Assembly (NCBI RefSeq): GCF_003351745.1
Contig: NZ_CP031222.1
Coordinates: forward strand, 1,408,207-1,472,206
Length of the DNA: 64,000 nt
DNA from: Aquirhabdus parva
Lineage (GTDB): Bacteria > Pseudomonadota > Gammaproteobacteria > Pseudomonadales > Moraxellaceae
Reading direction: 5' to 3'
Both the position numbers and the translations under genes were made by a program. The first letter of the stretch is position 1. Each line of letters starts with the position of its first letter. The notes below the pieces were generated by a model that was not told where the DNA came from, ran no database searches, and saw nothing but the letters and a program-made list of their open reading frames with translations. This document shows, in pieces, positions 45,025 through 54,500 of this stretch.

Positions 45025-45510
45025 ATGACAACCGTATATGATTTTAGTGCTGAAAAACTTGAAGGTGGTGAGCAGAGTCTTGCAGATTACAGGGGTAAAG
45101 TTCTATTGATTGTAAATACCGCAAGTAAGTGTGGATTTACTCCGCAGTTTGAGGGGTTAGAGCACGTATTCAAAGAATACCAAGATCGTGGTTTAGTAGT
45201 TTTGGGTTTCCCATGTAATCAGTTTGCCTCTCAAGATCCAGGTTCAAACACTGAAATCGGAGAGTTCTGCCAACGCAATTATGGTGTCAGCTTCCCGATG
45301 TTTGCCAAAGTTGATGTGAATGGCGATGACGCGCATCCACTCTATAAATACCTGACAAAAGAAGCGAAGGGCATTTTGGGTACTGAAGCTGTGAAGTGGA
45401 ATTTTACCAAGTTTTTGGTTGGTAAGGACGGTAATGTGATTGACCGTTATGCGTCTACCACTAAACCTGAATCTATGGTTGGTGATATCGAAAAGGCATT
45501 AAGAGCCTAA
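45025..45510 (+). CDS. gpx: Glutathione peroxidase family protein (Gpx/BtuE-like)
   Basis: 161 residues of the Cys-type glutathione peroxidase family. The catalytic set is C36 in [12 protein letters not shown]70, W125 and N126 ([10 protein letters not shown]). C64 in GFPCNQF and C82 may serve as resolving thiol, since bacterial members usually accept electrons from thioredoxin rather than glutathione. Cytoplasmic peroxide and lipid hydroperoxide reduction is the expected role. Follows msrB; ended by a terminator at 45536-45567. Confidence 0.94.
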   Translation: MTTVYDFSAEKLEGGEQSLADYRGKVLLIVNTASKCGFTPQFEGLEHVFKEYQDRGLVVLGFPCNQFASQDPGSNTEIGEFCQRNYGVSFPMFAKVDVNGDDAHPLYKYLTKEAKGILGTEAVKWNFTKFLVGKDGNVIDRYASTTKPESMVGDIEKALRA

Positions 45511-45535
45511 TTTCGCAGTTTAGTTTTAGCAATAT

Positions 45536-45567
45536 AAAAATACCTGTGTTTACTCACGGGTATTTTT
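45536..45567 (+). terminator. Terminator after gpx
   Basis: AAAATACC-GTG against CAC-GGTATTTT with a 6-base loop and small bulges, ending in T5. It is read rightward after gpx and probably works in both directions. Confidence 0.8.
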
Positions 45568-45751
45568 ATATCAATCTGTTTCACGCAAACATTGCAGCAA
45601 ATCTTTCTAGCCACATGAACCAGAGTCTTAAATCTGCTATCCTTGCCGTTTCGTTTTTTAATGATTTTAGTTTTACAGCTTAGCTTTAACAGTTTGATGA
45701 GCAAGTCAGTTTTATTTTTTCCGATTCATATAGATCAACACGAGACACACC

Positions 45752-47314
45752 ATGACGCAGCAAGGGCAATTTCCAGCTAATTCCGAAAAATCAGTAACTA
45801 CCGAACCTCAAGTTTCAGAAAATGAACTGATTGCCCAGCGTCATGCCAAGTTAAAAGCAATTCAAGAAAAAACTGCGCTGTCTGGTGGCAATGCATTTCC
45901 AAATACTTTTCGCCGCAACCATTATGCGCAGGATTTGCATGAGCAGTATGCTGATGTGACTCAGGAGCAATTCGCAGAGCAAGATAAAGTTGTGGTGCAA
46001 CTGGCTGGTCGTGTGATGCTCAAGCGCGTCATGGGTAAAGCAAGCTTCCTTACCATTCAAGATATGAGTGGCCGCATCCAGCTTTATGTCTCTAAAAATG
46101 AGATTGACGAAGCGACCTATGATGACTTTAAAACATGGGATTTAGGCGATATCGTGGGTGTAGAGGGCTATGTATTTCGCACTAAAATGGGCGAATTGTC
46201 TGTTCATGCAACCCGCATTGAGCTCCTGACCAAATCGTTGCGCCCATTACCCGATAAGTTTCATGGTTTGAGTGATACCGAAGCAAAATACCGTGCACGT
46301 CATTTAGATCTCATCACCAATGATGAGACACGCAAGACTTTTATGATTCGCGCGCAAGTTATTGCGGGTATTCGTCAATTCTTGCTGAATGAGCGTTTCA
46401 TGGAAGTAGAAACGCCGATGATGCATATTATTCCTGGCGGTGCTGCTGCACGTCCATTTGCAACTCATCATAATGCACTTGATATGCCGCTGTACTTGCG
46501 TATTGCACCTGAGCTTTATTTAAAGCGCTTGGTTGTTGGTGGTTTTGAGCGCGTGTTTGAGATCAATCGTAACTTCCGGAATGAGGGTGTTTCTACCCGT
46601 CATAATCCCGAATTCACCATGATTGAGTTTTATCAGGCGTATGCAGATTATAAGGACTTGATGAAACTGACTGAAGATATGCTTGAGCATTTGGCACTGC
46701 AGATTTTGGGCACGACTGATGTGCCATATCAAGGTGAAGTGTTCAGTTTCAAAGGCGAATATAAAAAGATTTCGATGGCTAATGCGATTTTGGAACATAA
46801 TCCTGAAATCAATGCAGAGCAAGTGAATGACCGTGAGTTCTTGGCAAATTTTGTACAAACTGTACTCAAAGAAAAAGTTAAAGATGGTTTTGGTCTAGGG
46901 AAACTGCAAACAATCGTTTTCGAAGAGACCGTTGAAACTAAACTGCGTCAACCCACTTTCATTACGGAATATCCTGCGGAAACTTCGCCGTTGGCTCGTC
47001 GTAATGACCATAACCCGCATATCACAGACCGCTTTGAATTCTTCATTGGTGGGCGTGAGCTTGCAAATGGTTTCAGCGAGTTGAATGATCCGATTGATCA
47101 AGCGGAACGCTTCCGTCAACAAGTGGCAGAGAAAGATGCAGGTGATGATGAGGCGATGCATTTCGATGCTGACTTTGTTGAGGCGCTGGAATATGGCTTA
47201 CCACCGACTGCGGGGCAAGGGATTGGGATTGATCGTTTGGTGATGCTATTTGCAGACGCTGCAAGTATCCGGGATGTGATTTTGTTCCCTCATATGAGAC
47301 GTAAAGAAGGCTAA
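45752..47314 (+). CDS. lysS: Lysyl-tRNA synthetase (class II)
   Basis: 520 residues. The OB-fold anticodon-binding domain (about 80-180) is followed by the class II core: motif 1 around [16 protein letters not shown], motif 2 [29 protein letters not shown] and motif 3 [15 protein letters not shown]. Charges tRNA-Lys. The first 25 residues are a variable extension not found in E. coli LysS. No strong ribosome site is visible immediately before the ATG. mfd starts 7 bases after its stop. Confidence 0.97.
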   Translation: MTQQGQFPANSEKSVTTEPQVSENELIAQRHAKLKAIQEKTALSGGNAFPNTFRRNHYAQDLHEQYADVTQEQFAEQDKVVVQLAGRVMLKRVMGKASFLTIQDMSGRIQLYVSKNEIDEATYDDFKTWDLGDIVGVEGYVFRTKMGELSVHATRIELLTKSLRPLPDKFHGLSDTEAKYRARHLDLITNDETRKTFMIRAQVIAGIRQFLLNERFMEVETPMMHIIPGGAAARPFATHHNALDMPLYLRIAPELYLKRLVVGGFERVFEINRNFRNEGVSTRHNPEFTMIEFYQAYADYKDLMKLTEDMLEHLALQILGTTDVPYQGEVFSFKGEYKKISMANAILEHNPEINAEQVNDREFLANFVQTVLKEKVKDGFGLGKLQTIVFEETVETKLRQPTFITEYPAETSPLARRNDHNPHITDRFEFFIGGRELANGFSELNDPIDQAERFRQQVAEKDAGDDEAMHFDADFVEALEYGLPPTAGQGIGIDRLVMLFADAASIRDVILFPHMRRKEG

Positions 47315-47320
47315 TTTCCG

Positions 47321-50300
47321 ATGACGCTTGCGGTATTGTCTGACCTTAATCAAATCACAGAAACACTTATTCAAATTCCCGCTGGTGAACGTCGCTGGCT
47401 AGGTAATTTGACGGGTGCTTTACCGTCACTGGTTCTTGCTGAACTGGTTCAGCGGACTACGAGTCTGGTTGTGATGGTTGCAAAAGACAGTGCTCAAGTC
47501 AGTCTGATTGATGAAGAGTTACGTTTTTTTGGCGTGACACCATATATTTTCCCTGACTGGGAAACACTACCTTATGATCGTCTTTCAGTTCATCAAAGTA
47601 TTATTTCTGAGCGTTTATCTTTGCTGTCGAATATGCCTCAGCAAGGTGTGGTTTTAGTTGCAGCCACAACTCTGGCTCAACGTATTGCACCGCCAAAATG
47701 GTTATTGGGTCAGCACTTTGATATTCGTAAAGGTCAGAAGCTTAATTTTGAAAGTCAGCGTCAGCGATTAAGCCGTGCAGGGTATCGCGCGGTTGAAACC
47801 GTCTTTGAACCCGGAGAATATGCACTTCGTGGTAGCCTCATGGATATTTTCCCGATGGGGCAGACTCAACCCATTCGCATCGAGCTTTTTGATGATGAAG
47901 TGGAGTCGCTGCGGTTATTTGATGCTGAGACACAACGTACAACGACACATATTGAAAATTTTAGACTTTTACCCGCACAAGAGTTTCCGCTGATTGATGG
48001 GCGCGGTATGTTTCGTGAGCGTTTTGGAGACTTATTCCCTGATGCGAGTCCGAAGCGTATTCCCTTTTATCAGGATGTTTTAAATGGAGTATCTGCCCAA
48101 GGACTGGAGTATTACCAGCCCCTATTCTTTGCACGTGACGAGTTTATTGAAGGCGGGACTTTATTTGATTACCTTCCGGAATCTTCGCTGATTGTTTCTG
48201 ATCAAGAAGTTGATCAAGTATTAGATCATTTCTGGGTGGATATTAATCAACGCTATGAAGATCGTCGCCACAATGCCGAGCTTCCGATATTACCCCCCAA
48301 TGAATTATTTTTAACGGTCAATGAACTATTTGGCCGGCTTAAAGCATTTGGCCGACTGGTGCTATCCGAGCAGCCATTTAGCCCACGTCAGGGCACGTAT
48401 AATGTCGAAGCGCATGTTCCCCCGTTATTACCAATTGATCATAAGAGTCAGTATCCATTACAAGCCTTGTCGAGCTTTGTCGGGACTTTTAAGGGGCGAG
48501 TATTAATCATTGCCGAAAGTGCAGGCCGACGTGAGACGCTCAAAGAGCTGATTAGCCCAGCGCTGGGGAAAATGCCCGTTGTTGAGAGCTTGGACGAGTT
48601 CTTAAATGGCAAAATGCCTATTGCGCTTGGCACGGCAGCCCTTGAACGCGGATTGTTGCTCGATAATCAGCTTGCTGTTATTGTTGAAAATCAACTATTT
48701 GGTCAACGGGTCATTCAGCGCCGTCGTCGTAAGGTCTCCGAAGTCTCCGAAGAATTTCTGGTAAAAAGTTTATCAGAATTGTCTATTGGTGCGCCTGTAG
48801 TTCATATCGATCATGGAGTTGGACGTTACGGTGGGTTGGTTGCCCTAGAAATCGATAATCAAACGCATGAGTTTGTGCAACTTGATTATGCGGATAATGC
48901 TAAGGTTTATGTTCCCGTTGCCAACTTGCAACTGATTAGCCGTTATAGCGGTGGTGATCCCGATCATGCGCCACTGCACAAACTAGGCACGGATACTTGG
49001 AATAAAGCCAAGCGTAAGGCATTAGAAAAAATCCACGATGTTGCTGCCGAATTGCTCAATATTCAAGCGCGTCGGCAAGCGCGAGAGGGGCATGCCTTTG
49101 TGGTTGATGAGCATGCCTACGACATCTTTTGTAGCCAATTTTCGTTTGAAGAAACCCCAGATCAGGCCAATGCGATCACGGCAACGCTGCATGACATGGC
49201 ACAATCAAAACCTATGGATCGTTTGGTGTGCGGGGATGTTGGATTTGGTAAAACTGAAGTCGCTATGCGTGCGGCATTTGTTGCAGTTCATGGTGGAAAA
49301 CAAGTCGCTGTATTGGTTCCAACGACTTTGCTTGCACAACAGCACTATGAGAACTTCGTAGATCGTTTTGTCGATTGGCCAGTGCGCATCGAAGTTTTAT
49401 CGCGTTTTGGCAGTAAGAAAGACCATAATAAGATCCTAGCAGATCTTGCGGCCGGTCAGGTGGATATCATTATTGGCACCCATAAGCTGATTCAAGAGGG
49501 GGTAGAATTCCACGATCTAGGACTCATGATTGTTGATGAAGAACATCGTTTTGGGGTCCGGGATAAAGAAAAAATTAAAGCAATTCGCGCTGATGTGGAT
49601 ATGCTGACATTGACGGCTACACCGATCCCGCGAACGTTAAATATGGCTTTTTCAGGCATCCGTGATCTGTCTATTATTGCGACGCCACCTGCGCGTCGTC
49701 TCGCGGTTAAAACTTTTGTGCTAGAGAAAACCAGCGCAGCGCTGAAAGAAGCAATTTTGCGTGAGCTACTCCGTGGTGGACAAGTTTATTTCTTGCACAA
49801 TGATGTTGATAGTATCGAGCGCGCGGCAACAGAACTACGGACATTGATTCCTGAAGCGCGTGTTGCCGTTGCTCATGGCCAAATGCGTGAGCGTGAACTT
49901 GAGCAGGTTATGCAAGCGTTCTATCACAAGCAAGCCAATATCTTGGTCTGCTCAACGATTATTGAGACCGGGATTGATGTCCCTAATGCCAATACCATCA
50001 TTATTGAACGCGCAGATAAATTGGGCTTAGCACAATTGCATCAATTACGTGGACGTGTAGGTCGATCTCATCATCAAGCTTATGCTTACCTTATGGTGCC
50101 TTCGGTTAAAAATCTGAAAGGGGATGCTGAAAAGCGCCTTGATGCAATTCAGCGTGCATCGACGCTTGGTGCGGGATTCATTTTAGCGACTGAGGACTTG
50201 GAAATTCGTGGGGCAGGAGAGCTTCTCGGCGAAGAGCAAAGCGGCAATATGCAAGCCATCGGTTTTAGTTTGTATATGGATATGCTCGAACGTGCAACGA

Positions 50301-50782
50301 AAGCCATTCAAAATGGTAAAGCCCCAAATCTCGATGCACCGTTATCGTTGACCAGTGATATTAATTTAAATTTACCGGCTTTAATTCCAGATCAATACTT
50401 AGGCGATGTGCATCAGCGACTATTATTTTATAAGCGTATCAGTCATGTTTCTGATTCCGAATCACTCAATGAAATTCGCGTCGAAATGATGGACCGGTTT
50501 GGCATGTTACCAAATCAGGCACAAAATTTATTTCATGTCCATCGCTTAAGGATTCAGGCAGAAAAGCTGGGTATTGAGAAAATGGATTTTAATGCGAAAG
50601 GCGGCATTATTGAGTTCTCAACGGAAACACCTGTTGAGGCGATGACCATCATTAAAATTATTCAAGCTAAACCGAAATTTTTTAAGATGGAAGGTGGTCG
50701 CCGTTTGCGCGTGACAGCGAATCTTATCGATGAAAAAGAACGTTTAAACTTTGCAAAAGAGCTCCTTGAGCAAATGGGTTAA
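47321..50782 (+). CDS. mfd: Transcription-repair coupling factor Mfd
   Basis: 1153 residues, near E. coli (1148). Mfd removes stalled RNA polymerase and recruits UvrA. Visible are the UvrB-like N-terminal region (EPGEYALRGSLMDIFPMG), the RNA polymerase-interaction domain (PVVHIDHGVGRYGGL), the RecG-like translocase with Walker A GDVGFGKTEV, DEEHRFGV (DEEH box), TLTATPIPRTL, QLRGRVGRS (motif VI), and the TRCF C-terminal domain. It overlaps nothing but sits almost against lysS, so the two are likely co-transcribed. Confidence 0.97.
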   Translation: MTLAVLSDLNQITETLIQIPAGERRWLGNLTGALPSLVLAELVQRTTSLVVMVAKDSAQVSLIDEELRFFGVTPYIFPDWETLPYDRLSVHQSIISERLSLLSNMPQQGVVLVAATTLAQRIAPPKWLLGQHFDIRKGQKLNFESQRQRLSRAGYRAVETVFEPGEYALRGSLMDIFPMGQTQPIRIELFDDEVESLRLFDAETQRTTTHIENFRLLPAQEFPLIDGRGMFRERFGDLFPDASPKRIPFYQDVLNGVSAQGLEYYQPLFFARDEFIEGGTLFDYLPESSLIVSDQEVDQVLDHFWVDINQRYEDRRHNAELPILPPNELFLTVNELFGRLKAFGRLVLSEQPFSPRQGTYNVEAHVPPLLPIDHKSQYPLQALSSFVGTFKGRVLIIAESAGRRETLKELISPALGKMPVVESLDEFLNGKMPIALGTAALERGLLLDNQLAVIVENQLFGQRVIQRRRRKVSEVSEEFLVKSLSELSIGAPVVHIDHGVGRYGGLVALEIDNQTHEFVQLDYADNAKVYVPVANLQLISRYSGGDPDHAPLHKLGTDTWNKAKRKALEKIHDVAAELLNIQARRQAREGHAFVVDEHAYDIFCSQFSFEETPDQANAITATLHDMAQSKPMDRLVCGDVGFGKTEVAMRAAFVAVHGGKQVAVLVPTTLLAQQHYENFVDRFVDWPVRIEVLSRFGSKKDHNKILADLAAGQVDIIIGTHKLIQEGVEFHDLGLMIVDEEHRFGVRDKEKIKAIRADVDMLTLTATPIPRTLNMAFSGIRDLSIIATPPARRLAVKTFVLEKTSAALKEAILRELLRGGQVYFLHNDVDSIERAATELRTLIPEARVAVAHGQMRERELEQVMQAFYHKQANILVCSTIIETGIDVPNANTIIIERADKLGLAQLHQLRGRVGRSHHQAYAYLMVPSVKNLKGDAEKRLDAIQRASTLGAGFILATEDLEIRGAGELLGEEQSGNMQAIGFSLYMDMLERATKAIQNGKAPNLDAPLSLTSDINLNLPALIPDQYLGDVHQRLLFYKRISHVSDSESLNEIRVEMMDRFGMLPNQAQNLFHVHRLRIQAEKLGIEKMDFNAKGGIIEFSTETPVEAMTIIKIIQAKPKFFKMEGGRRLRVTANLIDEKERLNFAKELLEQMG

Positions 50783-50842
50783 TTTTTTTTCATAGTTCAG
50801 AAGATCTATGCAGTGTAGCCAAATCGTTGAAGAGAAAGTTTG

Positions 50843-50878
50843 AAGCCCCTCCTTTTTTAAGTAGGGGCTTTGCTTTAT
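50843..50878 (+). terminator. Terminator after mfd
   Basis: AAGCCCCT/AGGGGCTT with an inner CTT/AAG pairing and a T-rich tail (TGCTTTATT). Placed 60 bases past the mfd stop. Confidence 0.75.
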
Positions 50879-50953
50879 TCCATCATCAAGAAAAGCATCA
50901 CTATTTTGACTAGCCTATCACTTAATAAAAAAAACTGTAAAAGTTTCTTGTCG

Positions 50954-51030
50954 AATTGCACAGCTTTGGGGCAATATGACGCTCTTTTTTGGGGAACATC
51001 TGAGGGTCTTAAATTGCATAGTTTTGGTGC
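50954..51030 (+). promoter_or_regulatory. Tandem 19-bp repeats upstream of amtB (candidate NtrC-type sites)
   Basis: AATTGCACAGCTTTGGGGC (50954-50972) and AATTGCATAGTTTTGGTGC (51012-51030) agree at 16 of 19 positions and start 58 bp apart. Each is a rough TGCA...GGTGC dyad like the NtrC site (TGCACC-N4-GGTGCA). The second ends 57 bases before amtB. No convincing sigma54 -24/-12 pair was found, so the assigned regulator is tentative. Confidence 0.4.
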
Positions 51031-51087
51031 GGTTAAGGTGCTCTGAAGTCTTTTCCTACAATATTGATTGAGCAATGAGGGGGTGAA

Positions 51088-52278
51088 ATGAATAGCAGTA
51101 GTGATGTGCTGTTTATACTGTTAGGCGCTGTGATGATTTTGGCCATGCATGCAGGCTTCGCTTTTCTTGAATTAGGGACGGTGAGAGTCAAGAATCAAGT
51201 GAATGCATTGGGTAAAATCATGACCGATTTTTCAATCTCAGCAATTGCTTATTTCTTTGTCGGATATTGGTTGGCATACGGTATCACCTTCTTTGATTCT
51301 GCAACGATTTTGACGGCGGACAAAGGGTATGGATTAGTTAAGTTTTTCTTTCTATTGACGTTTGCTGCTGCTATTCCAGCGATTATCTCCGGTGGTATTG
51401 CTGAGCGCGCAAAATTCCATCCGCAATCTATTGCGACTCTACTGTTAGTTGCTTTTGTTTATCCATTTTTTGAAGGTATTAGCTGGAATAATAACTTTGG
51501 TGTGCAACAGTGGCTTACAGATACCTTTGGTGCACCATTTCATGATTTTGCTGGCTCAGTGGTTGTGCATGCCGTTGGCGGCTGGATTGCACTCGTTGCT
51601 GTACTGCTACTGGGTGCTCGTCGAGGTCGCTATGGAAAAGATGGGCGTGTTGCGGCGCATCCGCCGTCATCCATTCCTTTCCTTGCACTGGGTTCATGGA
51701 TTTTAATTGTGGGCTGGTTTGGATTTAACGTGATGAGTGCACAACGTTTAGATGCCATTTCAGGTTTGGTTGCGATTAACTCATTGATGGCGATGGTCGG
51801 TGGTACTTTAGCAGCCAACCTTGCTGGCAAGAATGATCCAGGTTTCATGCATAATGGTCCATTAGCAGGTTTAGTTGCAATTTGTGCAGGATCCAATATT
51901 GTGCATCCTTTAGGCGCACTTGTGATCGGCGCAATCGCAGGTGGTTTATTTGTTTATCTTTTTACCTTCACTCAAAATCGCCTAAAAATAGATGATGTGC
52001 TTGGTGTATGGCCATTGCACGGTGTATGTGGTGCTTGGGGAGGCATTGCTGCCGGTATATTTGGTATTCAAGCCCTAGGTGGTTTAGGCGGCGTCTCCAT
52101 CTTCTCGCAAATCATTGGCACTGTTTTAGGTATCGTGATTGCATTGGCTGGAGGCTTTGTTGTCTATGGTGTGCTGAAGGTGACCATGGGATTACGCTTA
52201 ACCCCAGAGGAAGAATACGAAGGCGCTGATCTGACGATTCACAAAGTTTCTTCGACTTTTGAGCGTGAGACTTTTTAA
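51088..52278 (+). CDS. amtB: Ammonium transporter AmtB
   Basis: 396 residues, 11 transmembrane helices. The twin histidines of the pore are H161 (FAGSVVVHAVGGW) and H311 (VWPLHGVCGAWGGI); the ammonium-recognition segment AAAIPAIISGGIAERAKF is also present. No N-terminal signal peptide is seen, unlike E. coli AmtB. Passes ammonium/ammonia into the cytoplasm. No glnK gene is next to it, although amtB is usually paired with one; it may be elsewhere. AGGGGG precedes the ATG. Confidence 0.95.
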   Translation: MNSSSDVLFILLGAVMILAMHAGFAFLELGTVRVKNQVNALGKIMTDFSISAIAYFFVGYWLAYGITFFDSATILTADKGYGLVKFFFLLTFAAAIPAIISGGIAERAKFHPQSIATLLLVAFVYPFFEGISWNNNFGVQQWLTDTFGAPFHDFAGSVVVHAVGGWIALVAVLLLGARRGRYGKDGRVAAHPPSSIPFLALGSWILIVGWFGFNVMSAQRLDAISGLVAINSLMAMVGGTLAANLAGKNDPGFMHNGPLAGLVAICAGSNIVHPLGALVIGAIAGGLFVYLFTFTQNRLKIDDVLGVWPLHGVCGAWGGIAAGIFGIQALGGLGGVSIFSQIIGTVLGIVIALAGGFVVYGVLKVTMGLRLTPEEEYEGADLTIHKVSSTFERETF

Positions 52279-52293
52279 GAAACTCTTATCAAT

Positions 52294-52324
52294 AAAAAAC
52301 GCATCTTCAAGGGTGCGTTTTTTT
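52294..52324. terminator. Terminator after amtB
   Basis: AAAAAACGCATC pairs with GGGTGCGTTTTTT around a short loop (one T-G pair), ending in T7. Strong rightward terminator 15 bases past the stop. Confidence 0.9.
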
Positions 52325-52489
52325 ATGGCTTAAATATTTCAAGAAAATTATGTCCACTCTATATTGAAATCTCTTTATTTGCTGTATAAACGAGAATACG
52401 GTGCTGGGTGTTTTTTGGCCATTTATTTCATGTTTTAATGCTAACCGTATCATTGATCTTAAATAGTAGAATTTATAAAGGATAGAAAA

Positions 52490-52834
52490 ATGAACTGGTA
52501 TCTCGATGTGTTAAAAAATCGATATGCACAATTTGAAGGGCGTGCACGTCGTGAAGAGTTCTGGATGTTTATACTGGTCTATATTCTGATCAGTATCGCC
52601 GTAAATGTCGTTGATGCAATTTTGGGAACACGGATTTTAGGAGCCATTTATTGGCTAGCGCTTTTGGTTCCTTGTATCGCTTTAAGCGCACGCAGACTGC
52701 ATGACACGAATCGAAGTGGATGGTGGCAGTTAATTGGCCTTATCCCCATTATTGGTACCATTATTCTTATTGTCTGGTTTGCAACCGAAGGTCAATCCGA
52801 AAGTAATCAGTATGGGATGAACCCTAAAGCTTAG
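52490..52834 (+). CDS. DUF805 membrane protein
   Basis: 114 residues with four transmembrane helices. Matches DUF805: NWYLDVLKNRYAQFEGRARREEFWMFILV, CIALSARRLHDTNRSGWWQLIGLIPIIGTIIL and a final GMNP. Unknown function; widespread in bacteria and often near phage or stress genes, but this copy is alone between two terminators. AAAGGA precedes the ATG. Confidence 0.92.
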   Translation: MNWYLDVLKNRYAQFEGRARREEFWMFILVYILISIAVNVVDAILGTRILGAIYWLALLVPCIALSARRLHDTNRSGWWQLIGLIPIIGTIILIVWFATEGQSESNQYGMNPKA

Positions 52835-52871
52835 TAGCAGTCGACCAATCAACTATCGGATTTTAGAAATT

Positions 52872-52903
52872 AAAAAGCCATTGGGATATCCCAATGGCTT
52901 TTT
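52872..52903. terminator. Perfect palindromic bidirectional terminator
   Basis: A perfect 32-base palindrome: AAAAAGCCATTGGGAT then its exact reverse complement, centred on GATATC. It serves DUF805 and the convergent ndh gene 16 bases on. Confidence 0.93.
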
Positions 52904-52919
52904 GACAATTCTATCAATT

Positions 52920-54245
52920 TTAATGTAACTTCAGGGTGGGTCCAGAATTACGGGAAAGTAAATCTTTGAACATCAGTACACCGGTTTTGAAAACGCCGTG
53001 CAGTGCGACCTGATGTAAACGATATAAAGACAAGTACATGATGCGTGCAAAGAAGCCTTGAACGTTAATCTTTCCAATCAAGTTACCGACAGTATTAGTC
53101 TCACCCAAAGAAATGAGCGATCCTTTATCACTGAAGCTGAAGGTGGGTAGAGGTTTACCTTGAAGTTTTGCTTTGAGTATTTTTGCCAATACAATCGCTT
53201 CTTGATTAGCCACCTGCGCGCGCGGAGGTACTGCACGCTCTGCACCTTCGGGGGTAAAGCTCGCACAATCTCCAAATGCAAAGATCGAGTCATCACGCGT
53301 TGTTTGAAGTGTAGCGCGGACAACAAGTTGATTAATACGGTTGGTCTCAAGCCCTGCGATATCTTTTAAAACATCTGGTGCTTTGATGCCTGCTGACCAG
53401 ACTTTCAGCGTAGCGGGTATAAAAATGTCGCCGTCACATTCGACAGAGTCTTTATGAATCGCGGTCACACGACGGCTAGTCAGTACCTGTATATTAAAAT
53501 CCACCAATTGATCCGTTGCTGTGGATGAGGTATGTTTTGACAGGACAGGGAGAATACGATCTGCGGCTTCAATTAGGGTGATTCTGACATTACCTGGATC
53601 AATGCTATTGAGCCCATATCGAGTAAATTCATGCGCAGCATGGTGTAGCTCCGCAGCCAGTTCTACGCCCGTCGCGCCAGCCCCAATAATGGCAATATTG
53701 AGATCTTGAGGACTAGGATTCTCAATTGCACGTGCTTGAGCTTGTAAGTAGAGATTTAGAAATTCACGCTGGAAGCGGTCCGCTTGGGCACGTGAATCGA
53801 GAAAAATGCAATTCTCTTTTGCCCCAGGAGTACCGAAATCATTGGATGTTGAACCGATAGCGATCACCAAACTGTCATAACGTAGACTGCGTTCAGGAGC
53901 AATCTCATGACCCGTCTCATCAGTTAGAGGCTCTAAAATTAGCCGCTTATCTACACGATTAATATCTTTCATTCGTCCTAGATGAAACTCGAAATAATTT
54001 TTTGAAGCATGTGCAAAGTAATTTAGTTCGTCTTCAAAGGAATTAATCGTCCCGGCCGCAACTTCGTGCAATAAGGGCTTCCAGATGTGAGTTAATGTAG
54101 CATCAACAAGGATAATCTTTGCTTTACCTTGTTTCCCTAAGCTTTTTCCAAGCCGTGTTGCTAGTTCTAAACCACCTGCACCACCTCCAACAATAACAAT
54201 GCGATGCTGTGAGTTCGAAGATTTTGTTTTAGTGGATTGCGTCAT
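52920..54245 (-). CDS. ndh: Type II NADH dehydrogenase (NDH-2)
   Basis: 441 residues. Two Rossmann folds: FAD site GGGAGG (20-25) in IVIVGGGAGGLELATRLG, and NAD site GAGATG (189-194). The second FAD motif IFAFGDCASF and the C-terminal amphipathic membrane-anchoring part (LSLYRLHQVALHGVFKTGVLMFKDLL) complete the NDH-2 pattern. It passes electrons from NADH to quinone without pumping protons, on the inner face of the membrane. Single gene; promoter region is shared with the M61 gene. Confidence 0.96.
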   Translation of the reverse strand: MTQSTKTKSSNSQHRIVIVGGGAGGLELATRLGKSLGKQGKAKIILVDATLTHIWKPLLHEVAAGTINSFEDELNYFAHASKNYFEFHLGRMKDINRVDKRLILEPLTDETGHEIAPERSLRYDSLVIAIGSTSNDFGTPGAKENCIFLDSRAQADRFQREFLNLYLQAQARAIENPSPQDLNIAIIGAGATGVELAAELHHAAHEFTRYGLNSIDPGNVRITLIEAADRILPVLSKHTSSTATDQLVDFNIQVLTSRRVTAIHKDSVECDGDIFIPATLKVWSAGIKAPDVLKDIAGLETNRINQLVVRATLQTTRDDSIFAFGDCASFTPEGAERAVPPRAQVANQEAIVLAKILKAKLQGKPLPTFSFSDKGSLISLGETNTVGNLIGKINVQGFFARIMYLSLYRLHQVALHGVFKTGVLMFKDLLSRNSGPTLKLH

Positions 54246-54391
54246 GTTAAAACACCTAGTTTTGAGAAAGCTTTAATATTTACGGAGGCTCAAAAATGAA
54301 AGTAGCCCAAAAAGATAATTGTGATCAGTATGCCTATCGCTAAAATAATATGACAGTTATAGGGTTAAATAAATTTGCCAATTGTTCTACA

Positions 54392-54425
54392 ATTAGCGCA
54401 TGATTCCCGCCATTATTGCGCTAAT
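54392..54425. repeat. 9-bp inverted repeat upstream of the M61 gene
   Basis: ATTAGCGCA (54392-54400) and TGCGCTAAT (54417-54425) are perfect complements with a 16-base spacer, in the 255-bp divergent gap between ndh and the M61 peptidase. It could be an operator or a leader hairpin. A 19-codon frame (54441-54500) ends right against the M61 ATG. Confidence 0.45.
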
Positions 54426-54500
54426 GGCTTAAGACTAAAAATGAATCATAATCATCGTCGTATAGCAAAGAAGCTGACTGGCGAATGGAGTAAAGCATAA

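Noticed and set aside
45507-45704. 65-codon leftward frame between gpx and lysS
   Set aside because: It runs through the gpx terminator and the lysS promoter region, with a Lys-rich, low-complexity translation.
50875-51075. 66-codon leftward frame upstream of amtB
   Set aside because: It spans the repeat region of the amtB promoter and shows no coding signals.
54296-54343. 15-codon frame after GGAGG in the ndh/M61 gap
   Set aside because: It has a good ribosome site but is too short and featureless to support as a gene or leader.
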